Below are positions 1-8,316 of a stretch of DNA of 64,000 bases, one piece after another. Every line of letters starts with the position of its first letter. Position 1 is the first letter of the stretch. The stretch is from Pseudonocardia sp. DSM 110487 (GTDB lineage Bacteria; Actinomycetota; Actinomycetes; Mycobacteriales; Pseudonocardiaceae), in assembly GCF_019468565.1 (NCBI RefSeq), contig NZ_CP080521.1, positions 1,426,001 through 1,490,000 on the forward strand, written 5' to 3'. Under the pieces are notes generated by a model. The model worked only from the letters and a program-made list of their open reading frames with translations. It was not told the DNA's origin and searched no databases. Made by a program: the position numbers and the translations under genes.

Positions 1-767
1 TCGTGTACGCGGCGGTGCTCGTGGTCGTCGTCTGCATCTCGCTGGCCCTGCTGCGCGGACGGGACGGGACGGGCCCCGAGCAGACCGCGGCCACGGAGCC
101 ACCCGCCCGGTTCCGGGACGCTCTCGCCCACCCCGCCTACCGCGCGGCGCTCGCCGCCAGCTTCGCCAACGGGTGGGTCGTGTTCGGCGTGCGCGTCGCG
201 CTGGTGCCGCTGTTCGTCGTGGAGGCGTTGGGGCGACCGGAGGCGTGGGGAGGCGTCGCCCTCGCCGTGTTCGCCGTCGGCAACGCGGCGACGCTCGTGC
301 TCGCCGGCCGGTTCGCCGACCGGCGCGGTCGCCGCCCACCCGTGCTCGCCGGGCTCGCCATCTCGGCGGCCGCCACCAGCGTGCTCGGGTACCTCACCGA
401 CCCGGCCCTGTTCCTGGCCATCAGCCTGCTGGCGGGAATGGGCAGCGGCCTCGTGAACCCGCCCACGAACGCGGCGGTCGCCGATGTGATCGGCTCCCGG
501 GCTCGGGGCGGCACGGTGCTCGCCGGGTTCCAGATGGTCGCGGACCTCGGCGCCATCGTCGGACCGATAGCGGCGGGCGCGCTCGCCGAGGTCGCCGGGT
601 TCGGGGCCGCGTTCGCGCTGTCCGGGGCGATGGCGCTCGTCGCGCTCGGCTTCTGGCTCCGCGCGCCCGAGACGCTGCCATCGGCGCCGGGCCCGAGGGC
701 AGCCGAGGAGTCGCTGGCGGAGTGTTCGGAGTCGGAATGCCCGTCGCGGCGCAGGCCTATCCCGTGA
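1..767 (+). CDS. MFS transporter, C-terminal part (5' end outside window)
   Basis: The C-terminal half of a major facilitator superfamily transporter, probably a drug or metabolite exporter in the cytoplasmic membrane. The frame is already open at base 1, so the true start lies upstream. Several hydrophobic segments are visible. The loop between helices of the second half carries the MFS signature as ADRRGRRPP (codons near 318-345), followed by GSGLVNPPTN and a helix-rich end. The tail after the last helix is a short polar extension rich in Ser and Glu. Its stop overlaps the stop of the convergent VIT-family gene by 11 bases. The substrate cannot be inferred. Confidence 0.85.
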   Translation, partial: VYAAVLVVVVCISLALLRGRDGTGPEQTAATEPPARFRDALAHPAYRAALAASFANGWVVFGVRVALVPLFVVEALGRPEAWGGVALAVFAVGNAATLVLAGRFADRRGRRPPVLAGLAISAAATSVLGYLTDPALFLAISLLAGMGSGLVNPPTNAAVADVIGSRARGGTVLAGFQMVADLGAIVGPIAAGALAEVAGFGAAFALSGAMALVALGFWLRAPETLPSAPGPRAAEESLAECSESECPSRRRPIP

Positions 768-1485
768 TCCCCACGCCGATCAGGGTGCCGACGAGATAGG
801 TCGCGCCTGCGGCGAGCGCGCCGAAGCCGAGCTGTCGCAGGCCGCTGAGCAGCCAGCTGCGCGTGGTGAATCGCGACGTGAGCGCGCCGACCACGAACAG
901 GCCGACCGCACCGATGAGGAGGGCCAGCGGCAGCGACGAGGAACCCAGCAGGAAGGAGATCAGCGGGATCAGCCCGCCGATCGAGAAGCACAGGAACGAC
1001 GAGACGGCAGCGAGCCACGGCGAGGGCTGCTCGTCGACGTCAACGCCCAGCTCCTGCGCGACGTGCACCTTGAGTGCGAGCTCCGGATTGCCGTGCACCT
1101 CCCGGGCCATCGCCTCCGCCGTCGAACGGGTGAGCCCCATCTCCTCGTACATCTGGGCGAGCTCGGCCTGCTCGGCGCGCGGGTGGATCCGGATCTCCTC
1201 GCGCTCCACCGCCACCTCGTTGGCGACCGCGTCGTTCTGCGTGTCGACCGACGCGAACTCACCCAGCGCCATCGAGAACGCCCCGGCGACGAGCCCTGCC
1301 ATGCCGGTCAGGATGATCGTGTGCCGGTCGGCGCCACCGCCACCGACACCCGCGACGAGCGCGATGTTCGTGACCAGCCCGTCCATCGCGCCGAAGACCG
1401 CGGCCCGTAGCCATCCGCCGGAGACGTCGGCGTGGTGGTGGTTGTGCCCGGCGAGGTCCGCCGCATCAGGGACGCCGTTCATCAC
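757..1485 (-). CDS. VIT1/CCC1 family Fe/Mn transporter
   Basis: A 242-residue integral membrane protein of the VIT1/CCC1 family, whose members move Fe2+ or Mn2+ out of the cytoplasm. The family signature is clear: an N-terminal His-rich stretch (GHNHHHAD), a first helix with AVFGAMDGLVTN, a second with AGAFSMALGEF, then a soluble charged domain (about residues 90-150, with EREEIRIHPRAEQAEL and MARE-type metal-binding helices). Three closely spaced C-terminal helices follow. Length is normal for bacterial members. It stands alone, convergent with the MFS gene and divergent from the MauE/DsbA pair. No regulatory site was recognised. Confidence 0.92.
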   Translation of the reverse strand: MMNGVPDAADLAGHNHHHADVSGGWLRAAVFGAMDGLVTNIALVAGVGGGGADRHTIILTGMAGLVAGAFSMALGEFASVDTQNDAVANEVAVEREEIRIHPRAEQAELAQMYEEMGLTRSTAEAMAREVHGNPELALKVHVAQELGVDVDEQPSPWLAAVSSFLCFSIGGLIPLISFLLGSSSLPLALLIGAVGLFVVGALTSRFTTRSWLLSGLRQLGFGALAAGATYLVGTLIGVGITG

Positions 1486-1569
1486 CCAAGCCTAGATTCC
1501 ACGGCTCGGTTGACTATGTGCGTCAGGGTCACCACCCTCTGTGTCCGGCCGTCTGGCTACGCTGACCTC

Positions 1570-2046
1570 GTGGATCGCGCCCGCTCGCTCGACGTCGTCG
1601 GGACGCTCGCACGGTTCGGCCTCGCCGCGGTGTGGCTCGTGTCCGGCCTGCTCAAAGCGGTTGATCCGGATCAGACGTACATCGCGGTGCGCGCCTACGA
1701 CGTCCTGCCGGACGCCGGCCTGGAGATCGTGGCGGCGCTGCTGCCGTGGATCGAGCTCGCGCTCGGAGCACTGCTGCTGGCCGGGGTCGGCACTCGGCTG
1801 GTCGCCGCGCTCTCCGCCGCTCTGCTGCTCGTGTTCGTCGCGGGCGTCGGACAGGCGTGGGCGCGGGGCCTGTCGATCGACTGCGGGTGCTTCGGCGGCG
1901 GTGGTGCGGTGGAACCGGGCGAGACGACTTACGTGCAGGAGCTGCTGCGCGACGCGGGCTTCCTGCTGATGGCGGGCTGGCTGGTCGTCCGCCCGCGCAC
2001 CGTGCTTGCACTCGACGACCGGCTCGGAGCCAGGAGGATGGGCTGA
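1570..2046 (+). CDS. MauE/DoxX-like membrane protein
   Basis: A four-helix membrane protein of the MauE/DoxX-like family (158 residues from the GTG at 1570; the frame is open further upstream but that part is not protein-like). Such proteins sit beside DsbA/thioredoxin-like partners and are thought to pass electrons for disulphide formation. It carries the characteristic Cys motif SIDCGCFGGG after the third helix. The next gene, a membrane-anchored DsbA-like protein, starts one base after this stop codon. The two are therefore almost certainly co-transcribed and functionally paired, a VKOR-like or MauE-DsbA redox couple. The role is inferred from this pairing. Confidence 0.85.
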   Translation: MDRARSLDVVGTLARFGLAAVWLVSGLLKAVDPDQTYIAVRAYDVLPDAGLEIVAALLPWIELALGALLLAGVGTRLVAALSAALLLVFVAGVGQAWARGLSIDCGCFGGGGAVEPGETTYVQELLRDAGFLLMAGWLVVRPRTVLALDDRLGARRMG

Positions 2047-2047
2047 A

Positions 2048-2797
2048 ATGGGCGGAGCTTCGCGCAACGACAAGCGGCGCAAGCAGGAGGCTGCGGAGCG
2101 ACGCCTCGCCGCCGCGGGCATCCGCGTGCCGCAGAAACGCAACCGAACGCCCATGATCGTGGTGGCGGTCGTGCTTGTGGTCGCCGTGGTCGTCGGGGGC
2201 GCGGTGCTGATCGCCCGTGCACTGGGCAACGAGGTGGAGCCCACCTACACCACCACCGCGGACGCGGCGGTCGTCACAGCGGGCACCGGCCCGGTGGTGA
2301 TCGACGTCTACGAGGACTACCTCTGTCCGGCCTGTGAGCGGTTCGAGACGCGCTACGGCAACGAGGTCACGACTGCCCTGAATGACGGCAAGATCACCGC
2401 CCGCTTCCACACGATCGCCATCCTCGATGAGCAGAGCAACCCGGCCGGCTACTCCACCAGGGCCGGCAACGCTGCGCTCTGCGCGGTGCCGGCCGGCATC
2501 TTTCCGCGCTACCACAAGAAGCTGTTCGACGAGCAACCCGCGGAAGGCAGCGCCGGCCTGAGCAACGACGAGCTGATCGCGTTCGGCACCGAGTTGGGCG
2601 CGCAGGGCGACTTCGCGGGCTGCGTGCAGGGCGACACGCACCTGGACGCGATCGCGAAGGAGACCGAGGCGGCCAGGAAGGACCCGGCGCTGAAGACCAA
2701 CGACCGCTTCGGCACCCCGACCGTCGCGATCGACGGCAAGAAGATCGACCTGAACGACACGAGCTGGCTGCAGAAGGCCCTCGAAGGTCAGTCCTGA
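2048..2797 (+). CDS. Membrane-anchored DsbA-family thiol oxidoreductase
   Basis: A 249-residue protein with a basic cytoplasmic N-terminus, one membrane anchor (about residues 36-57) and an extracytoplasmic thioredoxin-fold domain of the DsbA/Thioredoxin_4 type. The active site is CPAC at residues 93-96 in VYEDYLCPACERFE. The cis-Pro motif is GTPTVAIDG near the C-terminus. It is expected to oxidise or isomerise Cys pairs in exported proteins, with the MauE-like protein immediately upstream as redox partner. The ATG at 2048 follows the upstream stop directly and removes an unsupported extension. It ends 10 bases before the convergent peptidase gene. Confidence 0.9.
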   Translation: MGGASRNDKRRKQEAAERRLAAAGIRVPQKRNRTPMIVVAVVLVVAVVVGGAVLIARALGNEVEPTYTTTADAAVVTAGTGPVVIDVYEDYLCPACERFETRYGNEVTTALNDGKITARFHTIAILDEQSNPAGYSTRAGNAALCAVPAGIFPRYHKKLFDEQPAEGSAGLSNDELIAFGTELGAQGDFAGCVQGDTHLDAIAKETEAARKDPALKTNDRFGTPTVAIDGKKIDLNDTSWLQKALEGQS

Positions 2798-2807
2798 CCA
2801 TCCCTGA

Positions 2808-4808
2808 TCAGAGCTGACGGGACGGGTGGTCCCACGAGATGGCCGGTCGACGCCCGCCGAGGTGCCGGCCGAACCAGTCGAGGATGATCTCGGCCCGCTG
2901 CACCCGGTGGCGCGGCGACCCGCTGCGCGACATCTCGTGGCTCTCGGCGGGGAAGCGCCAGTACTCCACCGGCTTGCCGAGCATCCGCATGGCGACGAAC
3001 AGCTGGTCGGCCTGCTCGACGTGACAGCGCAGGTCGTCCTCGGCGTGCAGGATCAGGAGCGGAGTGTCGATGTCGCGCACGTAGCTCATCGGCGACATCC
3101 GCCGGTAGACGTCCGGCCGGTCGAGGTGCGTCACGCCGAACTCGTAGCGGAAGTAGCCGGCGGAGTCCGAGCTCCACTCCTCCGACTCGAGGTTGTTGCA
3201 CGCCCGCTCGCTGCACGCCGCCGCGAACCGGTGTGTGTGCCCGACCAGCCAGCTCGTCATGTATCCGCCGTACGAGCCGCCGAGGACGCCGACGCGCTCG
3301 GGGTCGAGAGAGGAATCGCGGGCGAGCGCGGCGTCGAGCACGGCAAGCAGATCCGCGGCGTCGACACCGCCCCACCCGGTGCCGGGCACCTCGGACGCCT
3401 CAGGCGGCCGGATCGCCTGTGCCCACGACTCGGAGCGGCCGGTCGAACCGTGCGGATTGCAGTAGACGACGGCGTAACCCGCACCCGTCCAGAGCTGGAA
3501 CTCGTCGAACCACGAGTTCCCGTACTGCGACATGGGTCCACCGTGGATGGAGAGCAGTACCGGCAGCCGCTCGCCGTCCGGCGAGTCCAGCGGGCGCACC
3601 AGCCACGCGTCGACGTCCCCGTCGCCTGCCGGCGACGGCACCGTGAAGTGCTCGGGCCGGGCCGAGGGGACGGCGTCGTGGAACGCCTTCCCGAGCGAGG
3701 TGAGCCGCCGTTCGGTGCCGTTGGCATCGCGGACGTAGACCTCGGGGAGTTCGGTGGCGGTGGTCGCGACGAACGCGAGCGTGCCTCCTGCGACGTCGAA
3801 GCCGGTGACGACCCGCGGGCCGTCGACCACCGGTTCCGGGGCGCCTGCCCCGTCGGGGCGCACCCGCCACACCGCCACGTCGCCGCCGTCCTCGAGGGAG
3901 AACAGCAGGTGATCGCCGTGCCACAGCGGGGCGCGGGTGCCGGGGTGCGGCGCGCACTGGCGGTCCAGCGCGGCGGTGAGGACGCGTTCCTCGCCGGTGC
4001 TCGCGTCGAGCACCACGATCTGGGCGTGGGAGTGGATGACGCGGTTGTCCTGGGCGATGGTGGCGATCGACGAGCCGTTGGGGCCGAACGCGGGCAGACG
4101 GTGCGACAGGCCGCGGTTGGTGAGCGCCCGCATCCCGCCGTCGAGGTCGATCAGGTGGACGTCGTCGATCAGCTCCAGGTCCCAGTCCTTGCTCCGCGCC
4201 GCCGTGACCGCGAGGGTGCGCCCGTCCGGCGACCACGCGGGATCGCCGTGCTCGTACGGCCCGCCGGCCACGAGCCGTGCCGCGCCCGATCCGTCGGCGG
4301 GCACCACGAACACGCTCCGAGGCCGGTCGATGATCCAACCCACGTCGTCGAGGCGGGAGTAGAGCCGATCGATCCGTCGCGGTGGCCGGGCGCGGTCGTC
4401 GTCCCCCTCGGCGTAGCGGCTCGCTCGCTCCCGTGACGCGAACGCGAGCCGCGAGCCGTCCGGTGACCAAGCCGGCGCCCCGATCCCCTCCGGTCGTACG
4501 CATACCGTGACCGTCTCCCCGGGCCCGTCCATCGGCAGCACGTGCAGCGAGCTCCCGCCGTCCTCCTGGTTCCGGGTGAAGGCCAGCCTCCGCCCGTCCG
4601 GTGACCAGGCCGGCTGCCCGTCTCGATGCTCGCCCGCCGTGAGCGGGAACGGCGCCGACGACCCGTCCGCGTCGGCGAGCCATACGGTGCTGCGGTAGGA
4701 GTTGCCCTCCAGGTCGACGCGGGTGACGACGAACGCGACCCTGCGCCCGTCCGGCGAGACCTTCGGGTCGGCGACGGTGACGAGACGGCCGATGTCAGCA
4801 GGCTGCAC
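2808..4808 (-). CDS. S9-family prolyl oligopeptidase / acylaminoacyl-peptidase
   Basis: A 666-residue serine peptidase of the S9 family (dipeptidyl aminopeptidase or acylaminoacyl-peptidase type). The N-terminal two thirds form a WD40/TolB-like beta propeller with repeated WSPDGRRLAF motifs. The C-terminal alpha/beta hydrolase domain has the nucleophile in GGSYGGY (Ser512 by my count). The catalytic His is in SHEMS (His624), and an Asp lies in HAEDD just before it. No signal peptide is visible, so it probably acts on peptides in the cytoplasm. It is monocistronic, convergent with the DsbA gene and divergent from the tRNA. Confidence 0.93.
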   Translation of the reverse strand: MQPADIGRLVTVADPKVSPDGRRVAFVVTRVDLEGNSYRSTVWLADADGSSAPFPLTAGEHRDGQPAWSPDGRRLAFTRNQEDGGSSLHVLPMDGPGETVTVCVRPEGIGAPAWSPDGSRLAFASRERASRYAEGDDDRARPPRRIDRLYSRLDDVGWIIDRPRSVFVVPADGSGAARLVAGGPYEHGDPAWSPDGRTLAVTAARSKDWDLELIDDVHLIDLDGGMRALTNRGLSHRLPAFGPNGSSIATIAQDNRVIHSHAQIVVLDASTGEERVLTAALDRQCAPHPGTRAPLWHGDHLLFSLEDGGDVAVWRVRPDGAGAPEPVVDGPRVVTGFDVAGGTLAFVATTATELPEVYVRDANGTERRLTSLGKAFHDAVPSARPEHFTVPSPAGDGDVDAWLVRPLDSPDGERLPVLLSIHGGPMSQYGNSWFDEFQLWTGAGYAVVYCNPHGSTGRSESWAQAIRPPEASEVPGTGWGGVDAADLLAVLDAALARDSSLDPERVGVLGGSYGGYMTSWLVGHTHRFAAACSERACNNLESEEWSSDSAGYFRYEFGVTHLDRPDVYRRMSPMSYVRDIDTPLLILHAEDDLRCHVEQADQLFVAMRMLGKPVEYWRFPAESHEMSRSGSPRHRVQRAEIILDWFGRHLGGRRPAISWDHPSRQL

Positions 4809-4892
4809 CCAGCCGAACCTAGGTCAACAACGCGGTGTACGGCGACCCGCTTCACGGAGCTGTCGAGGGATCGTGTAACTTTGTCGGCGCAA

Positions 4893-4965
4893 GGGGCTGT
4901 GGCGCAGCTGGTAGCGCACTTGACTGGCAGTCAAGGGGTCAGGGGTTCGAATCCCCTCAGCTCCA
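4893..4965 (+). tRNA. tRNA-Ala (anticodon GGC)
   Basis: A complete cloverleaf of 73 nucleotides can be drawn. The acceptor is GGGGCTG with CAGCTCC (one G-U pair). The D arm is GCGC/GCGC, and the anticodon stem CTTGA/TCAAG encloses the loop CTGGCAG with anticodon GGC. The T arm contains GGTTCGAATCC. The discriminator base is A and CCA is not encoded. The anticodon pairs with GCC, the dominant Ala codon in this GC-rich genome. Decayed foreign-looking DNA lies directly downstream, which fits tRNA genes being common integration sites. Confidence 0.97.
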
Positions 4966-4980
4966 CTCTTGCACCCGGAG

Positions 4981-5014
4981 CCCCGCCACCTGAGTTTGTA
5001 CAGGTCAGGCGGGG
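4981..5014 (+). terminator. Rho-independent terminator of tRNA-Ala
   Basis: A strong hairpin starts 15 bases after the tRNA. CCCCGCC-ACCTG pairs with CAGGT-(CA bulge)-GGCGGGG around an 8-base loop and is followed by TTT. Twelve mostly G-C pairs make this a convincing intrinsic terminator. Confidence 0.8.
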
Positions 5015-5840
5015 TTTCTACGTCTCGTGTTGATCTTGTCGTGGCCGTTCGTGTGGTTGCTGCGCGGCCAAGTGGAGCAAATTTGGAGCACGGCGTCGGT
5101 GGCCGCGAAATGGGGTCACGGTCTGCTCCAGGCCCACAGCGCCGTACGTGCCTGTTCGGTGTCTGTCTGGGACGGTTGGAGATCGGTTGTAGGACCGTAT
5201 CGCTGTCGCGCTCGGGTGGACGGCGGGTCGTCAAGGGGTCATCACTGTGGCGGCGCGGGCTTGGTGGCCTGGCCGCACGAAGCTTCGGCGGTGATTGATC
5301 TCCCTGCTTCGCGGGGCTGTTGGACGTTGAGGTCGTTGGGCGAGCCGGCGAACTTTGCCGCAGGTTCTGCCGCGCCGCCGGCCGGTGTGCGTGGGGCGGT
5401 CGTGCCGGGCCTGGTTGTCGCCGTGCGACCGCTCAGGGCGTCGCTACGCGCGGGTTTCCCTACCGGATCGCTGTTGATTGTTGATCGCGCTCGCGGACGG
5501 GTGGGCCACGCTGCTTCCCGACCAGGCCGCCCCGGCGCATGGGCTGCTCGCGAGCCGCCGCGATCTCAAGGTCGCGGTGCTGCGTGGTCCATGGTCGACC
5601 GGGAAGGTTGCGGCGCCGCGGGGGTGGCGGCACGCAGCAGGCCAGCTGCGGACCAATTAAGGGAGGCCTCGCGGATGCTGCCGCGGTGCCGGGTGAGAAA
5701 GCACGTCAGACACATGTGTTGCCCGACCACATAATGTGGGCCGCAGACGAAGCTGCTGCGAAGCCCTCCTTGTAATCAATGGGTCGGCATGCGCCTCCGA
5801 CCTGGGATCGGTTGCACGACACTCGTGGCAGCTCCACACG
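5015..5840. other. Decayed non-coding stretch downstream of tRNA-Ala
   Basis: No intact gene is supported in these 826 bases. Open frames exist on both strands, but none has protein-like composition along its length. Local AT-rich words, such as a direct repeat TGGAGCA separated by AAAT at 5073-5090, and short coding-like pieces around 5480-5660 suggest remnants of one or more inserted elements next to the tRNA. I could not identify an integrase or a second copy of the tRNA 3' end here. Confidence 0.5.
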
Positions 5841-5999
5841 TCAGCATCCGCTCAGGATCTCCTCGATCCGCGCGGCGTCCGGCCCGTCGAGCACCAACGC
5901 GTAGACATTAGAGACGTTGCGCCAGCTCGCCGCGTAGGCGCAGTTCGCGGCGGGATTCGGCGGCAACCACCGGGATGGCCCGCGGTCGCCCTTCGCGTG
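5841..5999 (-). pseudogene. HNH endonuclease (DUF1524-like) C-terminal remnant
   Basis: The last 52 codons of a frame ending at 5841 look like the C-terminus of actinobacterial HNH/DUF1524 endonuclease-family proteins. The pattern is KGDRGPSRWLPPNPAANCAY, then a Trp-rich helix and a final Cys just before the stop. Upstream codons in this frame (above about 5999) have no protein-like composition and no recognisable HNH core, so only a fragment remains. A related ending occurs at 8008, 2 kb away. The family assignment rests on pattern memory and would need a profile search. Confidence 0.55.
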
Positions 6000-6577
6000 A
6001 ACCGCGCGGGTTCCGAAGTTCTCACGCTGGGCCCCGCGAGAACCCGCGCGGGGTAGTCGTCGTGAGCACTCTGGGTGCTGCGGGTTTCGCTGTTGTCCAG
6101 GTTGGTGTGGGTTCTCTGTTCGGCCTCTGGCGTTCCGTTCGCTGCGGGTCAATAGATCGCGCGCCGCGAGCCTGGGTCGGGTCGGCGCCGCGGCGCTGCC
6201 GCGATCCGGCGGGTCGTCGCGGCGTTGCTCAGGCAAGGCTGCTGCCAGGACACGCCGACGTGGTCGTTGGTCCAGCCGAACAGGCCGATCCAGCGGGCAA
6301 CCGGTGGCCGGTCAAGGGTGGGCCGCCGCGAGCGCCCTGGCGAGCGCGAGGAACTAGCTAGGGTGGGTATATGTCGGGGTGTGCTTGGTCACGGTCGCAT
6401 CTGCAGCGTGCATTGCCGTGTTCCTTGGCACGGGGAGTACCACGCGTTTCATCCGGGCTGCTGAAGCTCTGAGACGTTCGGCGCGCCCGCCCGTCTTCAA
6501 CCCGTATGCGCCCCCTTCGCTCCCGCTCCCACCCCGACCTGACCGATGACGGCGGGTGGCGCAGGAACGCAGACACC
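6000..6577. other. Intergenic stretch without recognisable gene
   Basis: I see no supported coding sequence, RNA gene or repeat in these roughly 580 bases. The base composition is more mixed than in flanking genes (several A/T-rich words around 6350-6480). That is compatible with decayed horizontally acquired DNA and with a promoter for the gene starting at 6578. Confidence 0.5.
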
Positions 6578-7480
6578 ATGAAGGGCCACGTGATCATGGC
6601 GCAGGACCCACTCGCTGCATGGCAGCGCAGGCTCTACTACGTGCTGATGGGTCTCACCGACCTCGACATGAAGGGCACCCCGATCGCCTTCGATTACTCA
6701 CGTGCCTCGCTGAAAGACCTGGAAAGTGAGCTGTTGGCTCGATTTACCTCGCCGGCCGCCATGAGGAGGCCCGCCGCGTCCGAGACCCTCGACGGTCTCG
6801 TCGCCTATATCGGCGAGACGCTCATGCGTGTGGCCGGCGGGCGGTGGACATGGGGGCACGTCAAGTCCGAGGGCTTGGGCGTCAAGAGCGGTCCGGTCGC
6901 GAATGCCGACGCAGCACTCGGCCTGGCTCCTGTCGCCCCTCACGAGCTGTTGGCTGAGGTCGTGTCGGTTCGATCCGGCGACAGACTCACCCGCACGTTC
7001 GACCGGTGGGCCGGCGCCGTCGAAACGCAACGCGCAGCGGCCCAGTCCTGGCGGCCGGACAAGCAGAGAACCGTGGCGGACGGACCGGAACTTGACCGAG
7101 CCGGACTTGAGACCTGGCTGAGCACCCAAGAGTCGAGGTTCCCGGAATGGGTGGCCGCATACGGCGCGAACAGCGCGTGGGACTTCCGTCCCGAGACACT
7201 TCCCGCGCTCGAGACCATGCTGCGTCAGATGTTGTCGTCCAAGGAGGAGCTGCTTAGTCCGGAGAACGAGCGCATCCGAGAGGGTGCAATGTGGTATCTG
7301 GGTGAGACCTTCCGGCTGAACCTCGGTGGACACTGGACCAAGAACGTTGGCGCCTCGCCGCGTGTCGAAGGCATGGGGCCACGCCACGGAGCAAGAATCA
7401 CTCCGAGCGTTGCCCTTCGCGCCGTCGTACAGAAACGCGGCAGTCTGTCGGAACGGTTCGCGATCGCCAAGAACCTGTAG
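6578..7480 (+). CDS. Hypothetical protein with two tandem copies of one domain
   Basis: A 300-residue soluble protein of unknown function. It contains two diverged copies of one domain, about residues 40-160 and 205-300. Each has an amphipathic helix starting LExxL, then a G-xxx-Y-(I/L)-GET motif, a GG-(R/H)-WT motif 6-7 residues later, and a segment ending in a Pro followed by Leu/Val-rich helix. The motif resembles small actinobacterial immunity-like or DUF-type domains, but I do not recognise a named family. The start could be the ATG at 6578 (AGGAA 10 bases upstream) or the ATG at 6596 (AAGGG upstream). It is isolated among degenerate sequence, suggesting an accessory gene. Codon use looks normal and the frame is intact, so it is probably expressed. 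Confidence 0.7.
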   Translation: MKGHVIMAQDPLAAWQRRLYYVLMGLTDLDMKGTPIAFDYSRASLKDLESELLARFTSPAAMRRPAASETLDGLVAYIGETLMRVAGGRWTWGHVKSEGLGVKSGPVANADAALGLAPVAPHELLAEVVSVRSGDRLTRTFDRWAGAVETQRAAAQSWRPDKQRTVADGPELDRAGLETWLSTQESRFPEWVAAYGANSAWDFRPETLPALETMLRQMLSSKEELLSPENERIREGAMWYLGETFRLNLGGHWTKNVGASPRVEGMGPRHGARITPSVALRAVVQKRGSLSERFAIAKNL

Positions 7481-7595
7481 ACGGCGCGAAGGGCAACTGC
7501 CGTTGTGTGCAGCCGCGTGAGGCGATTGCTCAGGTTCGGACGGTCCGCTTCGGCGTGCGCAGGTCAGAACGTGCCCAGGTCAGAACGTGCCCAGG

Positions 7596-7990
7596 TCAGT
7601 AGAGGACGTCACCTTCGGTCTCCCTGGTCATGGTGACGGGTGACGTGGCGGCGCTGAAGGGCGCGTCGTCGTCGGCCCGGGTAAGGGCCCAGCCCTGCAG
7701 CAGGCCGGTGTCGACGAGCACGGTCCGGGGGGCGTCGCCAGGTACAGGTCGCGTCCGATGCGGCAGGTGACCTCGCCGTTGATCGTTGTCCCGGTGCGCA
7801 GGCGGTTGAGCTGACGGGCGGGGCGAGGCCGTCGTCGGGCGGCCCGTAGGCGGCGGTATGGTCGATGGGTCGGTGCTGGTCCAGGCCTGGCCGGGCGGCC
7901 AGTCCAGCTTGGCCGCACGTTCGGCGACGGCGGTCGGCCCCGCGGCGGGGGAGGGGCGCACTGCTCGTGGTGTCGTCCACGTAAGTCGCC
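7596..7990 (-). pseudogene. Frameshifted fragment of unknown protein
   Basis: On the minus strand two protein-like pieces lie in different frames. One (about 7810 to 7733) contains GTTINGEVTCRIGRDLYLATPP. The next (7727 down to the stop at 7596) continues as RTVLVDTGLLQGWALTRADDD and ends METHIONINE-ARG-GLU-type polar residues then VLY. The switch falls in a run of six C on the minus strand (7727-7732). One extra C would restore a single frame. Upstream, further frame changes seem needed, so this is most likely a decayed gene rather than a single sequencing error. The family is not recognised. Confidence 0.5.
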
Positions 7991-8007
7991 CCGCAGGCGG
8001 CTGTGGT

Positions 8008-8316
8008 TCAGCAGGTCGTGAGCAGTTGGTCGATCGTCTCGCGGTCTGCGTCGTCGACTGCCAGCGGGTATGCGGCGGCGACCTCGTTCCAGAGGGTTGC
8101 GTAGTCGCAGTGCGCGGCCTGGTTCCGCTTCCCTTCGTAGCTCACGATCGCGGCATCCTGCATCGGCAAGTCGTTGGCCTTGGCATGCCTCGGGCGGATG
8201 CCGGGGCGTACCCCGGCGGCAACGATCGGGATGTAGTCGCGGAAGGTCGGCGCTGTCGGCTGGGGGACCGGTGCGTCGAGGAGGTCCTCGGCGCTGCAGG
8301 TGGGGCCCTTCAGCGT
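8008..8316 (-). pseudogene. HNH-family-like C-terminal remnant (second copy)
   Basis: The end of this minus-strand frame reads like real protein: a segment with FRDYIPIVAAG, then NQAAHCDYATLW, a helix, and a terminal Cys before the stop. The last 38 residues align with the ending of the 5841 remnant (shared pattern N-AA-C-YA-xx-W-xx-V-xxx-Y-x-L-xx-D, then a terminal Cys). No start codon or conserved N-terminal domain is visible, and its upstream part would run into the coding region of the TetR gene. I regard it as a remnant. A short intact gene starting at an unusual codon is less likely. Confidence 0.5.

Noticed and set aside
5073..5090. Direct repeat TGGAGCA-AAAT-TGGAGCA as an attachment site
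   Set aside because: Too short, not homologous to the tRNA end, and no integrase gene adjoins it.
5027..5734. A 235-codon plus-strand frame after the tRNA
   Set aside because: No domain, no ribosome site and no consistent codon bias. It crosses short pieces that read better in other frames.
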